From positions 5,069,478 through 5,133,477 of the forward strand of contig NZ_CP132480.1 in assembly GCF_030770395.1 (NCBI RefSeq): 64,000 nucleotides of DNA, read 5' to 3'. The notes under the pieces are model-generated. The model was not told the DNA's origin, did no database searches, and worked only from the letters and a program-made list of their open reading frames with translations. Below are positions 36,705 through 46,456 of the stretch, one piece after another. Source of the DNA: Telluria beijingensis (GTDB lineage Bacteria; Pseudomonadota; Gammaproteobacteria; Burkholderiales; Burkholderiaceae_D). Numbering within the stretch: position 1 is the stretch's first letter; each line of letters begins with the position of its first letter. The position numbers and the translations under genes were made by a program.

Positions 36705-39170
36705 ATGACAAACATCAACGCAGGGGATATGGGAATGAGAATGAGGATGACCAGGAACACACTGCCGCGCCGCGCCCTGCTGGCGTCGGCCCTGATGGCG
36801 GCGCTCGCGCCCGCCGGCGCCCAGCAAACCGACGACGGCATGTCGCAAGTCGTGGTGCTCGGCTCGCGCACCCAGGCCAAGACCGCGCTCGATACCGCGG
36901 TCCCGGTAGGCCTGATCAACAGCAAGGACCTGCAAACCGCCGGCACGCTCGAACTGGGCAAGGTGCTGCAAAACCTCGACCCGTCGTTCAACTTCACCTC
37001 CACGTTCGTCAGCGACGGCACCGACATCATCCGCCCCGCCACCCTGCGCGGCCTGGGCCCGGACCAGTTGCTGGTGCTCGTCAACGGCAAGCGCCGCCAC
37101 CAGCAGGCCCTGGTCAACGTGCAGCAGACCATCGGCCGCGGCTCGGCCGGCACCGACATCAATGCGATCCCGCTGTCGGCGATCCAGTCGATCGAAGTGC
37201 TGCGCGACGGCGCCGCGGCCCAGTACGGATCCGATGCGATCGCAGGCGTGATCAACATCATCCTCAAGAAGGGCGCCGCCAACGGGTCCCTGAGCGCCAG
37301 CGCCGGCACCACCGATGAAGGCGACGGCGACAACTACTCGGCCAGCGCCAACCGCGGCTTCGCGCTGGGCCAGGATGGCGGCTACCTGAACCTGTCGGTC
37401 GAGGCGCGCAAGCGCGACGAAACCAACCGCGCCGGTCCCGACACCCTGCGCGTCAACCCGCCTCGCGTCACCCAGCGCCTCGGCGACAGCAATGCCAAGG
37501 ACTATTACCTGTGGATGAATTCGGCCCTGCCGACCGCCGGCGGCGAGCTGTATGCCTTCGGTGGCGCCTCGAAGCGCAAGGGCGATTCGGGCGGCTTCTT
37601 CCGCCCCGCGGAAGACTCGCGCAACGTGCCGGCCGTGTATCCGAACGGCTTCCTGCCGAACATCGTGACCACCGTGCAGGATGCCTCGCTGGCGGTCGGC
37701 TACCGCCACGACCTGCCGAACGGCTGGAGCGCGGACGCCAGCGTCAACCACGGCCGCAGCCAGTTGAAATTCCACGAACGGAACTCGATCAACGTCAGCT
37801 ACTGGTACGAGAACGGCGCGTCGCCGACGTCGGCCGATACCGGCACGCTCAAGTTCGAGCAGACCACCTTCAACCTCGACTTCAAGGGACCGGTGAACGT
37901 GCTGGGCGGAGAACTGTTCGTCGCCGCCGGCTTCGAATGGCGGCGCGACAACTACGAGATCGAGGCCGGCGACCCGGTCTCGTACCAGTACGGCCGCACC
38001 AATAATCCGGCCATCATCATTCGCGACCAGAACGGCGGCATCGCGGCCTCCGGCATCCAGGGCTTCCCCGGCTATACACCGGCCACCGCGGTCGACGATG
38101 GCCGCCACAACACGGCCTATTACCTCGACCTGGAGCGCAGGTTCGGCGACAGCGTCACGCTCGGCGCGGCAGCGCGCCACGAACGTTATTCGGACTTCGG
38201 CAACACCACCATCGGCAAGCTGAGCCTGCGCTGGGACCCGAGCCGCACGGTCGGTGTGCGCGCCAGCGCCTCGACCGGCTTCCGGGCGCCGGGCGTGCAA
38301 CAAAAGTTCTACAGCTCGGTCTCGACCAACCTGAACGCGGCCGGGGTTCTGACCGAAACCCTTACCGCGCGCGAAGACAGCGCCGTCACGCGCGCCTTCG
38401 GCATCGCCCCGCTGAAGGAAGAGACCTCGAAGAGCGCCAGCATCGGCATGATCCTGCGCCCGACCCAGGGCTTCTCGGTGACGGCCGACGTGTACCGCAC
38501 GCAGATCGACGACCGCATCGTCTTCTCGAGCAATATCGCGCCCGAGTCCGGCCCTTGCCCGACGCCGGCCTCCTGCCCGATCCGCTCCATCCTCGATCCG
38601 CTGCGCGTGGGCCAGGCCCAGTTCTTCACCAATGCGATCGACACCACCACCACCGGTTTCGACCTGGTGGCGCAGCAGACGATCAAAGGCCAGGGCTCGA
38701 CCCTGGTGCTGTCGGGCCAGCTGGGCTTCAACAAGACCGAGGTCGACGCCCGCAATTCGCAGTCGCCGGTGCTCACCGGCGCCCAGCTGTTCGACGATGC
38801 GCAGGTGACGCTGATCGAACGCGGCCAGCCGCGCAAGCACCACGTGGTGTCGGCCGACTACACCACCGGGCCGTGGAACGTAACCGCCCGCGCCAACTAC
38901 TTCGGCGAGGTGCAGGGGCAAGGCTTCACGGCGCCGTTCGTGCAGACCTGGGAGGCAAAATGGATCGTCGACCTGACCGGCCGCTATGCCTTCAACAAGC
39001 AGCTGTCGCTGTCGGCCGGCGTGAACAACCTGTTCGACACCTATCCGAAGCGCTGGGATCCGGTGCGCGCCGCGCCGTTCCCGCAGATGGGCTTCACGCA
39101 CTGCTGGGAGACCTGCCCGTTCGGCATGAATGGCCGTTCGGCGTACGTGAAGGCGGACTATACGTTCTGA
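36705..39170 (+). CDS. TonB-dependent outer-membrane receptor
   Basis: An 821-residue receptor. The signal peptide ends near PAGAQQ (residue 41 from the first ATG). A TonB-box-like VVVLGSRTQ, a plug domain (LRGLGPDQLLVLVNGKRRHQQALVN, IPLSAIQSIEVLRDGAAAQYGSDAIAGVINI) and a barrel ending in YTF follow. The plug is of the common type whose members import siderophores, B12 or carbohydrates; the substrate is not evident. Starts at 36705, 36729 and 36735 are all possible, and the later ones give a more usual signal peptide. It stands alone, upstream of the convergent CHAT gene. Confidence 0.9.
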   Translation: MTNINAGDMGMRMRMTRNTLPRRALLASALMAALAPAGAQQTDDGMSQVVVLGSRTQAKTALDTAVPVGLINSKDLQTAGTLELGKVLQNLDPSFNFTSTFVSDGTDIIRPATLRGLGPDQLLVLVNGKRRHQQALVNVQQTIGRGSAGTDINAIPLSAIQSIEVLRDGAAAQYGSDAIAGVINIILKKGAANGSLSASAGTTDEGDGDNYSASANRGFALGQDGGYLNLSVEARKRDETNRAGPDTLRVNPPRVTQRLGDSNAKDYYLWMNSALPTAGGELYAFGGASKRKGDSGGFFRPAEDSRNVPAVYPNGFLPNIVTTVQDASLAVGYRHDLPNGWSADASVNHGRSQLKFHERNSINVSYWYENGASPTSADTGTLKFEQTTFNLDFKGPVNVLGGELFVAAGFEWRRDNYEIEAGDPVSYQYGRTNNPAIIIRDQNGGIAASGIQGFPGYTPATAVDDGRHNTAYYLDLERRFGDSVTLGAAARHERYSDFGNTTIGKLSLRWDPSRTVGVRASASTGFRAPGVQQKFYSSVSTNLNAAGVLTETLTAREDSAVTRAFGIAPLKEETSKSASIGMILRPTQGFSVTADVYRTQIDDRIVFSSNIAPESGPCPTPASCPIRSILDPLRVGQAQFFTNAIDTTTTGFDLVAQQTIKGQGSTLVLSGQLGFNKTEVDARNSQSPVLTGAQLFDDAQVTLIERGQPRKHHVVSADYTTGPWNVTARANYFGEVQGQGFTAPFVQTWEAKWIVDLTGRYAFNKQLSLSAGVNNLFDTYPKRWDPVRAAPFPQMGFTHCWETCPFGMNGRSAYVKADYTF

Positions 39171-39192
39171 CCCGGGATGGGCCGGTCGCCGC

Positions 39193-42100
39193 TCAAGTGC
39201 CGAGCAGCGTGAATCCGGCCCAGTAATACGGATGGCCGTAGGAAGGCTTATCTACCGGTTCATCGATGGCTTTCAGGCCGCGCGCGGCGCCGCCAGGCGC
39301 TGCACGGCGGATCTGGCGCACCTGGGCCGCGCGCAGCGCCTCCGGCTTGCCGGCGCCGCGGCCCAGCTCCCCATAGAAATCGGTCATCAGCGCGGCGGTG
39401 GAGCGGTCGGATACGCGCCACAGGCTGGCCAGCACGTGGCGCGCGCCGCGCTCGCGGGCCAGCCAGGCCAGGCCGGCCAGTTCGCGGCCGCTGGCGTCGA
39501 CACCGGCCGGCACCGCCGTTTCGCAGGCCGACAGCGTCAGCAGGTCCAGCCCGGCGAAACTGAAGCGCGCCTGCGCCAGTTGCGCCAGGCTCAGTTGCTG
39601 CCCGTTCCCCAGCACCAGGTAGGAGCCGTCGTCGCGTCCCGGGCGCAGCACGAAGTGGCTGGCGATGTGCACCATGCTGCTCTGTTGCAGGGCGCGCTCC
39701 AGGGCATCGGCGGTGAAGCCGGCATCGAGGTAGGTCGTGCTGGAAATCCGCTCTGTCTTGCCGATCGTTTCCACCGCCTGCAGCTCGCGCGCGACGAATG
39801 GCAGGGCCGGAAGCTCGCCGCTGGCCTGGCTTTGCCCGAACAGGGCCACCGACCTTGGCCGCGCCGAAGCCGGCGTCCCTGCCGCTGCGGCGTCGAGATC
39901 GGCGCTACCCGTCACCTGCAGCGGCAGGCGCTCGACCAGCCACTGGCGGCCATCGTGCAGCATGGCGAACGGCAGGTAGCGCAGCACGCCGTTCAGCGAC
40001 AGCGTCAGGGTGCGCGCCTGCGCCAGTTCCGGCAGCACCGGTGCGAGCAATTGGCTGAACAGGCGCTGCGCCTGCGCCCGCGGATCCCTGCCGGGGTTCT
40101 GGGCCAGGCTGCGCAACCGGGCGATATCGCGCACCAGGTCGGCCTCATTGATGTCGAGCGTCACGACGCGCGCAATGCTGTCGTGCTGGACCACCAGGCG
40201 GATGCGCTGTTCGCCCACCAGGTAGGTCAGGTGCAGGCGGCCCGGCGCCAGCGTGGCGCGTCCCGGGCTGGCCCACGCCTTTTCCCTCGCCGCGGCGGCC
40301 GCCACCCCGACTGGCTGCGCCGGCCCGCCCCACTCCAGCGTGGCCTGGTCCAGCAAGTCCTGCATGGCTGCCTGCGCCGCCGCCAGTTCGCCCGGCCCGT
40401 CGGCGCTGCCCTGCGCCTGGCGCGCCCTGGCCTGGGCCAGCGCCTGCGCGGCCTGCTCCAGCGCGCGTGCGCGCAGGGCGAACCGGCGTTCGGGGGCCGC
40501 GTCGATGCCGTCGAAACGCAGGCGCACGACGCGTGCATCCTGCTCGCCCGCGGTATCGGCGCTGCGCACCAGGTCGTGGAATTCGTTGTCCTCCACCATC
40601 GCCAGCACGCGCTCGGCCTCGCCGATGCGGCGCCGGTCGAGCAACTGGTCGACCAGGCGCTGGTACGCCTCTTTCTTCAGCTGGACGAAGCTGTGCTGCT
40701 GCTCGACCGGCAGGCCGGTCGTGTTCTCGCGCGCCGCCTGCAAGGCATTGACGGCCACCTTGCCGAGGAAGACGGCGTGTTCGCCCCCGTCGAGTTCGCT
40801 CAGCTGGGCCGCGGCCCGGGCCTGCAGCAGCGTGGCGTGGTTGGCCAGGCCGATCGCCATGGCGCGCGCGCTGTGCGCACGTGCCAGCGCCCGGTCGGGA
40901 CCGCGCGCATTGAGCGCGGCGGCATCGAGCAGCGCGCTGGCATACGCCGGGTTGGACAAGCCGCGCTGCTCGCCCACCTGCTGCGCCAGCGCGCTGCTGC
41001 GTGCGGCCAGCGCGGCCAGGTCGGCGCCGCCCCGTTCGGCGCGCACCGCATCGAGCGCCAGCGCGATCTCGAACTGGCCGTTGGCGGCTGGATCGGGCAG
41101 CGCGTCCACCCGCCGGCCCAGCTCGGCGAGGGCCCGCTCGGCGTCGTCCTGGCGCCCCAGTGCGCGCAGCGCCTGCGCACCGAGCATGATGGCGCTGCGT
41201 TCGTCGCCATCGAGCTCGCCGTGGCTGCGCGCCAGCGTCGCGGCGCGTTCGGTTTCAACCAGCGCCGCGCCGGCCTGGCCCAGCGCCAGCAGCGCCCGGG
41301 CATGATCGAGCTGGTGGGCCACGCACGAGGCGGCAACGGCGCCCGGCATGGCCAGGCAGGCCCGCATCGCCGCCTGCGCCGCCGCTGCCGAGCGGCCCAG
41401 GCGGTTGTTGGCGAGCTGGGTCTTGGCGACATCCTGCCAGGCGTTCACGGTCTGGGCGTTGTGCTCGCCCAGCGCCGTGCGGCGCAGGTGCAGCACCCGT
41501 TCGGCCTCGCTGGCCGCCTGCGCGGTCTCGCCCAGGCGCAGGTGGATGCGGGCCACGCGCGACAGGGCGTAGCTGATGTCCACCGCATCGGGACCGAAGC
41601 GCCGGATCGCGCTGGCCAGGCCCAGTTCGGCATAGCCCAGCGCGGCGGCGTCGTTGCCGGCCTGCGTATGCCAGGCCGCCATGTCCTGGACGCTGGTCTG
41701 GGTTTCGGTGCGGTCCGGGCCGAATGCCGCCAGGCGGATCCGGTAGGCCCGCTCCAGGTAGTGATACGACTCCTGCATCTTGCCCTGCCCGAGCAGCAAT
41801 ACACCGACGTCGCGCATGCCCCAGGCGTGGTCGGTGCTGTCGGTGCCGGAGGTGCCCTCCCAGATGTCCATGGCTTCGCGCGCATACGGCAGGCCGCGCG
41901 CATATTCGCGCGTGATCATGGCGATGCCGGACATATTCGACAGGGTGGTGCCGTAGGAGCTGGCCTTGGTGCCAATCAGGCTGGCCTTGGCGCGCAGCGC
42001 CTTCTCGCCCCACTCCCAGGCGAGGTCGTAGCGGCTCCACTGGCGGTACAGGTACATCAGCTCGGACGGGTAGTACATGCGCTCGCGTTCCGGATCGTCG

Positions 42101-42441
42101 GGCTCCGGGCCGCTGCTCAGTTGCTGGCGCAGCGCCCAGCCTTCCAGCAGGGCGGCCTCGCTCTCGGCATACCGGTGCACGTGGTGCAGGGTCGAACCGA
42201 ACCTGAGCAGGCTGGCCGAGATGCCGTGCCGGTCGCCGGCCGCGCGGCACAGGCGCAGCGCCTGTTCGTACAAGTCGACCGCCTCCGGGTAGCGTGCCTT
42301 GTTGAAGGCCTGCAAGCCCTGTTCGATCAGCGCGCCGGCAGCGGGCTGGCAGCTGGCGGCGATGGCCGGCGGCGCCACGCACAGCCACGCCACCAGTCCC
42401 AGCGTGCGCACGCCGGCGCCGAACGAGATACGCCGCTTCAT
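39193..42441 (-). CDS. Exported TPR-CHAT protein (putative cysteine peptidase)
   Basis: A 1082-residue protein. The signal peptide (MKRRISFGAGVRTLGLVAWL..PAIAA) is followed by a long array of tetratricopeptide-like helices (about 35-700; e.g. GLQAFNKARYPEAVDLYEQALRLCR), then a C-terminal CHAT domain from about 790. The clan-CD dyad is intact: histidine in MVHIASHF near residue 924 and cysteine in LTLSACETA near 974. CHAT domains are caspase-like proteases, many activated through their TPR part. Its ATG overlaps the stop of the caspase gene (ATGA), so the two peptidases are coupled. Both carry signal peptides, pointing to a periplasmic or cell-surface site. Confidence 0.85.
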   Translation of the reverse strand: MKRRISFGAGVRTLGLVAWLCVAPPAIAASCQPAAGALIEQGLQAFNKARYPEAVDLYEQALRLCRAAGDRHGISASLLRFGSTLHHVHRYAESEAALLEGWALRQQLSSGPEPDDPERERMYYPSELMYLYRQWSRYDLAWEWGEKALRAKASLIGTKASSYGTTLSNMSGIAMITREYARGLPYAREAMDIWEGTSGTDSTDHAWGMRDVGVLLLGQGKMQESYHYLERAYRIRLAAFGPDRTETQTSVQDMAAWHTQAGNDAAALGYAELGLASAIRRFGPDAVDISYALSRVARIHLRLGETAQAASEAERVLHLRRTALGEHNAQTVNAWQDVAKTQLANNRLGRSAAAAQAAMRACLAMPGAVAASCVAHQLDHARALLALGQAGAALVETERAATLARSHGELDGDERSAIMLGAQALRALGRQDDAERALAELGRRVDALPDPAANGQFEIALALDAVRAERGGADLAALAARSSALAQQVGEQRGLSNPAYASALLDAAALNARGPDRALARAHSARAMAIGLANHATLLQARAAAQLSELDGGEHAVFLGKVAVNALQAARENTTGLPVEQQHSFVQLKKEAYQRLVDQLLDRRRIGEAERVLAMVEDNEFHDLVRSADTAGEQDARVVRLRFDGIDAAPERRFALRARALEQAAQALAQARARQAQGSADGPGELAAAQAAMQDLLDQATLEWGGPAQPVGVAAAAAREKAWASPGRATLAPGRLHLTYLVGEQRIRLVVQHDSIARVVTLDINEADLVRDIARLRSLAQNPGRDPRAQAQRLFSQLLAPVLPELAQARTLTLSLNGVLRYLPFAMLHDGRQWLVERLPLQVTGSADLDAAAAGTPASARPRSVALFGQSQASGELPALPFVARELQAVETIGKTERISSTTYLDAGFTADALERALQQSSMVHIASHFVLRPGRDDGSYLVLGNGQQLSLAQLAQARFSFAGLDLLTLSACETAVPAGVDASGRELAGLAWLARERGARHVLASLWRVSDRSTAALMTDFYGELGRGAGKPEALRAAQVRQIRRAAPGGAARGLKAIDEPVDKPSYGHPYYWAGFTLLGT

Positions 42442-44234
42442 TGTCCACCTCCGTTTGCTACCTGCCAGCTGACGCGCGCCACCTGCGCCGCCTCGGGACG
42501 ACGGCCGCCCGCCAGCGCCGCGCCGCGTTCGGCCTCCTGGCTTGCAGGATCGCGCAGCGCGTCGAACAGGGCGAAGCGGCGCGGCATGGCGCCATTGGAC
42601 GCCGGCGCGGCCACCAGCACCAGCCATTCCGGCGCCGCGGCCGCGTCTTGCGCGGTGACCTCGAACGCGCGCTCGAAACGGCCAGAGTGCGGCGGCAGGC
42701 GGTTGCTGTCGCCTTCGAAACGGGGAAACACGCGGGTGGCAGGCCCGGTCAGCGGCAGGTGCACGATGCCGGCATCGGCCGGGTTTTCTCCGCCATTCTC
42801 CACGATCACGCGCAGGCGCGTACCGGGCGCCAGCGGCCCCAGGTCGCGGTCGACGAAGGGCAGGCTGACGGCCAGGCCCTGCCCGGGCGGCGTGACCTCG
42901 ATGCGCGCCTGCAGCAGCGGGGCTGCTGCCGCCGTCGACGGCAGCGCCAGCACGGTGGCGATGCTTGTGGCGCGGGCGCGCAGGGCGGGCACTTCTTCAT
43001 CCGGCACGCGCAGGCGTAGCGAGGCCTGGCCAGGCAGCGACAGGTCGACCGTGCTCGCGCCGCGGCGTCGCTCCAGCACGGAAAATGCCGGCACCTGGGC
43101 CGGTGCAGGCAGGCGCCTGGCCCAGCCGGCGGTGGCCTGGCCGGACGCCGCCAGCCGCGCCTCGTTCCAGCCTACCCCGGTCACGCGCCAGGCGTCGGCG
43201 CCGCGCTGCAGGACGTCGTCCACCCGCAGGCCGTCGAGACGGCCATACGGCACGTACCAGCCGCGCCCATCCTGGCGCACCGGCCAGGATGCCGGCGATA
43301 CGGCGGCCGTCCACAGCGCATGTTCCAGCGCGCCGGCGTAGACCGGCGACGGACGCGCGCTGGGCGGTAGCTGGCGCTCGTCGAAGGCCTGGCGGTAGTA
43401 GGCGCTGGTGAGGCTGGCCCAGGCCAGGTAGCTGGCCGGATTGTCGCGCAGGCCGGCGATCAGGGCGCGCGTGAAAATGCCGCGCGCCTGGCCGGGATGG
43501 TCGCTGGCGAGCGCCTCGGCGCTGCGCTGCAGCGATTCGGCGGCGAAGAAGCCAATGAATAGCGGCCTTTCGCGCGGCCCGGCCGCGGATGCCGGCGGCG
43601 ACGTGCTCGCGCCGGATGCCGGCCGGCCCGCTACGCTCATCGCCCGTGGCGAGGTGCGCAGCACGGGGCTGGCCAGGCCGCGCCAGGCCAGGCCGGCGTC
43701 GCCGCGGGTACTGGCGGCCGCATGGCAGGTGTCGAACATGGCCACGACCTGGACCCGGCGCGCCGCCAGGGCGTCGATCGCATGGCCGATGTCGGCGCTG
43801 CTGACGGTACCCGTGAGCTGGTGGTTGCGGCCATCGACGCGGGCATCCTGCGCCAGCAGGCGCACCTGCTGGCCGAACGGCGTCTGCCACAGGCTGGGCC
43901 GGCCCGGCATCAGGAGCCCGTGACCGGACCAGTAGATGACCAGCACGTCGTCCGCCTGCAGCGTCTTGGCGTAATGCGCCAGCCGGGCCAGGATGGCATC
44001 ACGGGTGGGCGCCGCCGCGCCGTCGACGCCATCGGCCAGGCTCACGATGCGCGACGCCGCGAAGCCTTGCGCCTGCAAGGCATTGCGCATGGCCGGGACG
44101 TCATGGCGCGGTCCGTCCAGCCAGGCGCTGCGCGGCAGCGCCGGCGGGCTCGATACCCCGACCAGGAGTGCGTGGCGCTCGGACGCGCCGGCCGCGCCGG
44201 CAACCCACGCCAGGACCAGGAGCCAGCGGCGCAT
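42438..44234 (-). CDS. Exported caspase-domain (C14) protein
   Basis: A 598-residue protein. The signal peptide MRRWLLVLAWVAGAAGASE precedes a caspase domain (about 20-260) with catalytic H105 in YWSGHGL and C170 in MFDTCHAA. The C-terminal 300 residues are beta-rich (VSLPFVDRDLGPLAPGTRLRVIVENGG, a DUF4384-like segment) and may bind a partner. Prokaryotic caspases of this type (orthocaspase/metacaspase-like) cut after basic residues in known cases. ATG 44234 is chosen for the signal peptide. It is followed, with overlap, by the TPR-CHAT gene; divergent from it lies a membrane protein and lipoprotein operon. Confidence 0.87.
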   Translation of the reverse strand: MRRWLLVLAWVAGAAGASERHALLVGVSSPPALPRSAWLDGPRHDVPAMRNALQAQGFAASRIVSLADGVDGAAAPTRDAILARLAHYAKTLQADDVLVIYWSGHGLLMPGRPSLWQTPFGQQVRLLAQDARVDGRNHQLTGTVSSADIGHAIDALAARRVQVVAMFDTCHAAASTRGDAGLAWRGLASPVLRTSPRAMSVAGRPASGASTSPPASAAGPRERPLFIGFFAAESLQRSAEALASDHPGQARGIFTRALIAGLRDNPASYLAWASLTSAYYRQAFDERQLPPSARPSPVYAGALEHALWTAAVSPASWPVRQDGRGWYVPYGRLDGLRVDDVLQRGADAWRVTGVGWNEARLAASGQATAGWARRLPAPAQVPAFSVLERRRGASTVDLSLPGQASLRLRVPDEEVPALRARATSIATVLALPSTAAAAPLLQARIEVTPPGQGLAVSLPFVDRDLGPLAPGTRLRVIVENGGENPADAGIVHLPLTGPATRVFPRFEGDSNRLPPHSGRFERAFEVTAQDAAAAPEWLVLVAAPASNGAMPRRFALFDALRDPASQEAERGAALAGGRRPEAAQVARVSWQVANGGGQ

Positions 44235-44463
44235 CAGGACTTGGCGCCGGCGTCGGACAGCGTTGTGGGGGCGGGTGTGGTGACCATAAGAAAGATTATG
44301 AGTCCGCCGGTCGGGTTTTGTCGACCGCGAAGTCGCAAAGCATGCACAGTGAATATTTTTGAAGAATTTCTGAAAAACATGCACACGGCTGCGTTCTGGC
44401 CAGTGAATCACACAGCGACAGACTGCGCTCGCAGTACGGCAAACCAGAAGAGGGATCACCATC

Positions 44464-45264
44464 ATGACTCATCGCGGCAAGATTTTGCGAGACACCAACG
44501 CCGGACCCGGCCTGCTCAGCAGCGGCGGCAACCAGCATCCATTCACCCTGGAGTCGCACTGGAAATCCGACCAGCCCCCCAGGGTCGGCATGGTGGTCGA
44601 TGTGTCGCTCGATGAAGCGGGCAGCCTGGCCGCGGTGATGCCGGTGGCCGACGCGCAACTGGCCAAGGAGCAGGCCGACCTGGCCCTGCAGGCAGCCAAG
44701 GCCAAGGGCGGCGCCCTGGCGGCGGGCTTGAGCGCGCGCTTCGGCATGCCGACCCTGGTGGCGATGGGCGTGCTGCTGGTGGGCTGGTTCTTCTTGAACA
44801 CCATCGCGGTCCAAGTGTCGTCCCAGTATAGCGTCGGCATGTCGCTGTGGAAGCTGCTCGGCGTGCTCAATTCTCCGGCCGGGCTGATGAGTGGGCTCAG
44901 CGGCGGCGGCGCCAGCAGCGGCATCTACGGCTTCCTGTGCATCGTCGCGCTGCTCGGCCCGCTGTTGCCGCAGGTCTGGGCCGACAAGCGCGCGCATCTG
45001 GGCGGCCTGCTGCCGCTGGCCTTCATGCTGCTGGTCGTGCTGATGTTCTATGTCGGCATCAACGACGGCGTCAAGCAGGCCCAGGGCGCGGCCGGCATCT
45101 TCGGGGGCGCACAGGCCGCACAAATGGCCGAGAGCGTCAGCAGCATGATGCTGCGCGAAGCCATGCGCGCCATTTCCTTCGGCGCCGGCGCCTGGCTGTC
45201 GCTGTTCGCCAGCCTCTACCTGGCCGGCCGCGGCCTCATGAAATTCCTGGCCGCCAAGGCCTGA
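44464..45264 (+). CDS. OB-fold plus four-helix membrane protein, unknown function
   Basis: A 266-residue protein. The first 60 residues (RGKILRDTNAGPGLLSSGG...FTLESHW...PPRVGMVVDVSLDE) look like a cold-shock/OB-fold domain. A linker and about four hydrophobic segments (about 95-115, 155-175, 185-205, 235-260) follow, with glycine-rich loops between. The arrangement suggests a cytoplasmic nucleic-acid- or ligand-binding head on a membrane anchor. GAGGGATC precedes the ATG. It starts a three-gene unit with two lipoproteins and is divergent from the caspase-CHAT operon, with 229 bp between. Confidence 0.7.
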   Translation: MTHRGKILRDTNAGPGLLSSGGNQHPFTLESHWKSDQPPRVGMVVDVSLDEAGSLAAVMPVADAQLAKEQADLALQAAKAKGGALAAGLSARFGMPTLVAMGVLLVGWFFLNTIAVQVSSQYSVGMSLWKLLGVLNSPAGLMSGLSGGGASSGIYGFLCIVALLGPLLPQVWADKRAHLGGLLPLAFMLLVVLMFYVGINDGVKQAQGAAGIFGGAQAAQMAESVSSMMLREAMRAISFGAGAWLSLFASLYLAGRGLMKFLAAKA

Positions 45265-45295
45265 ACCAACCCGATCATTCTTATCAAGGAACATC

Positions 45296-46078
45296 ATGTC
45301 CCACCACGCACTCCCGTTCGTCCGCCGTCCACTCGCCACGCTGCTGGCCATCGCCCTGCTGGCCGGCCTGGCCGCATGCAAGGACAAGGCCCCGGCCGAT
45401 GGCGCGGCCACGCCGAACCTGGCCGACGCCGCCCAACCTGCCGTGATGGCGGAACAGGCAAAGGAAGAAACAAGGAAACAGGCGCTCGCCAGCCTGCCCA
45501 AGGGCGATCCGAACACGCCGGCCAGCAGCTATGTCGAACTCGATAGCGGCAACCAGATCATGTTTGCCTACCTGGGCATCGCCGGCATGCCGATCGATTA
45601 CAACGAGGTGGCCACCGTCTATTCGCGCGACTACCGCTCGGCCTCGGACGAGTTCAAGAAAAACGACCTGCTCACGGCACTGAAAGGAAAGATCGACGCC
45701 GGCGTGGCGCAAGCGGCCCAGCAGCGTTACGTGAAGCTGGAAATCGCCGACTCGATCCAGAAGTACGACTTCGAGCAGAAGGGCTTTCCGCTCGATTCCT
45801 CGGTGTGGGAAAAAGGCTCGTATCGCTACTTCAATGACAACAGCAGCTACAAGCTCGGCTTCAACAACGGCGCCGACTTCCGTTACCTCGGCGTTCCGGA
45901 AGAAGACAAGGCGCGCGTGATCGAAGGCTTGCGCAGCAAGTATGAATCGCCACGCACGGTGGTCTATGGCTTCGTGCAGGAGGCCGACGTCAGCAACAAG
46001 ACGGTGCTGGCGCAGATCCTGAAAATCGAACTGGTCGACCGCAAGGGCAATGTGCTCGCTACCCAGACCATGCGGTAA
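45296..46078 (+). CDS. Lipoprotein, possibly DUF4852 family
   Basis: A 260-residue lipoprotein with signal peptide and lipobox LAGLAAC (cysteine near residue 28), so it should be attached to a membrane facing the periplasm. The mature part has SSYVELDSGNQIMFAYLGIAGMPIDYNEVATVYSRDY and a C-terminal YGFVQEADVSNKTVLAQILKIELVD. I think it resembles DUF4852 but cannot confirm this. It follows the OB-fold membrane gene by 31 bases and shares its direction. Function unknown. Confidence 0.7.
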   Translation: MSHHALPFVRRPLATLLAIALLAGLAACKDKAPADGAATPNLADAAQPAVMAEQAKEETRKQALASLPKGDPNTPASSYVELDSGNQIMFAYLGIAGMPIDYNEVATVYSRDYRSASDEFKKNDLLTALKGKIDAGVAQAAQQRYVKLEIADSIQKYDFEQKGFPLDSSVWEKGSYRYFNDNSSYKLGFNNGADFRYLGVPEEDKARVIEGLRSKYESPRTVVYGFVQEADVSNKTVLAQILKIELVDRKGNVLATQTMR

Positions 46079-46148
46079 GACGCGCGGTAACACTTTCCAG
46101 GGCGGTATTCCGCCCTGCTTCCATCACTTGAATGACCTTCTCATCATC

Positions 46149-46454
46149 ATGAAAAAAACCATCCTGACCCTCGCCTGCCTGTCCAGCCTGGCCATGCTCG
46201 CCGCCTGCACCACCATGCAGTCGAATACCATCCGTGAAGTCAGCGACAGCAATGTCAAGCAATGCCGGTCGCTGGGCGAGGTCCATGGTTCCGATGCCGT
46301 GTTCGTCGGCCTGAGCGCCAGCGTCGGCTCCAAGAACGCCAAGGCGCGGGCCATGAACGACGCCGTACGGCTCCAGGCAACCGACGTGGTGTGGTCGCAG
46401 CGCGGCACCAGCATGACCAACGAATGGGTGGGCAAGGCCTACGCCTGCAAGTAA
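46149..46454 (+). CDS. Small lipoprotein, DUF4156-like
   Basis: A 101-residue lipoprotein. MKKTILTLACLSSLAMLAAC gives a signal peptide with lipobox LAAC. The mature part VKQCRSLGEVHGSDAVFVGLSASVGSKNAKARAMNDAVRLQATDVVW fits the small DUF4156 lipoproteins, with a second conserved cysteine in QC and a last one in AYACK. The frame extends upstream, but the lipobox fixes the start at 46149. It is the last gene of the three-gene plus-strand unit and ends 2 bases before the convergent gene. Confidence 0.75.
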   Translation: MKKTILTLACLSSLAMLAACTTMQSNTIREVSDSNVKQCRSLGEVHGSDAVFVGLSASVGSKNAKARAMNDAVRLQATDVVWSQRGTSMTNEWVGKAYACK

Positions 46455-46456
46455 TC

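Noticed and set aside
39232..43341. A 1369-codon open frame on the plus strand opposite the CHAT and caspase genes
   Set aside because: It is antisense to two genes with clear catalytic motifs, has low-complexity Arg/Gln/His-rich composition and no ribosome site; it follows from high GC at third positions.
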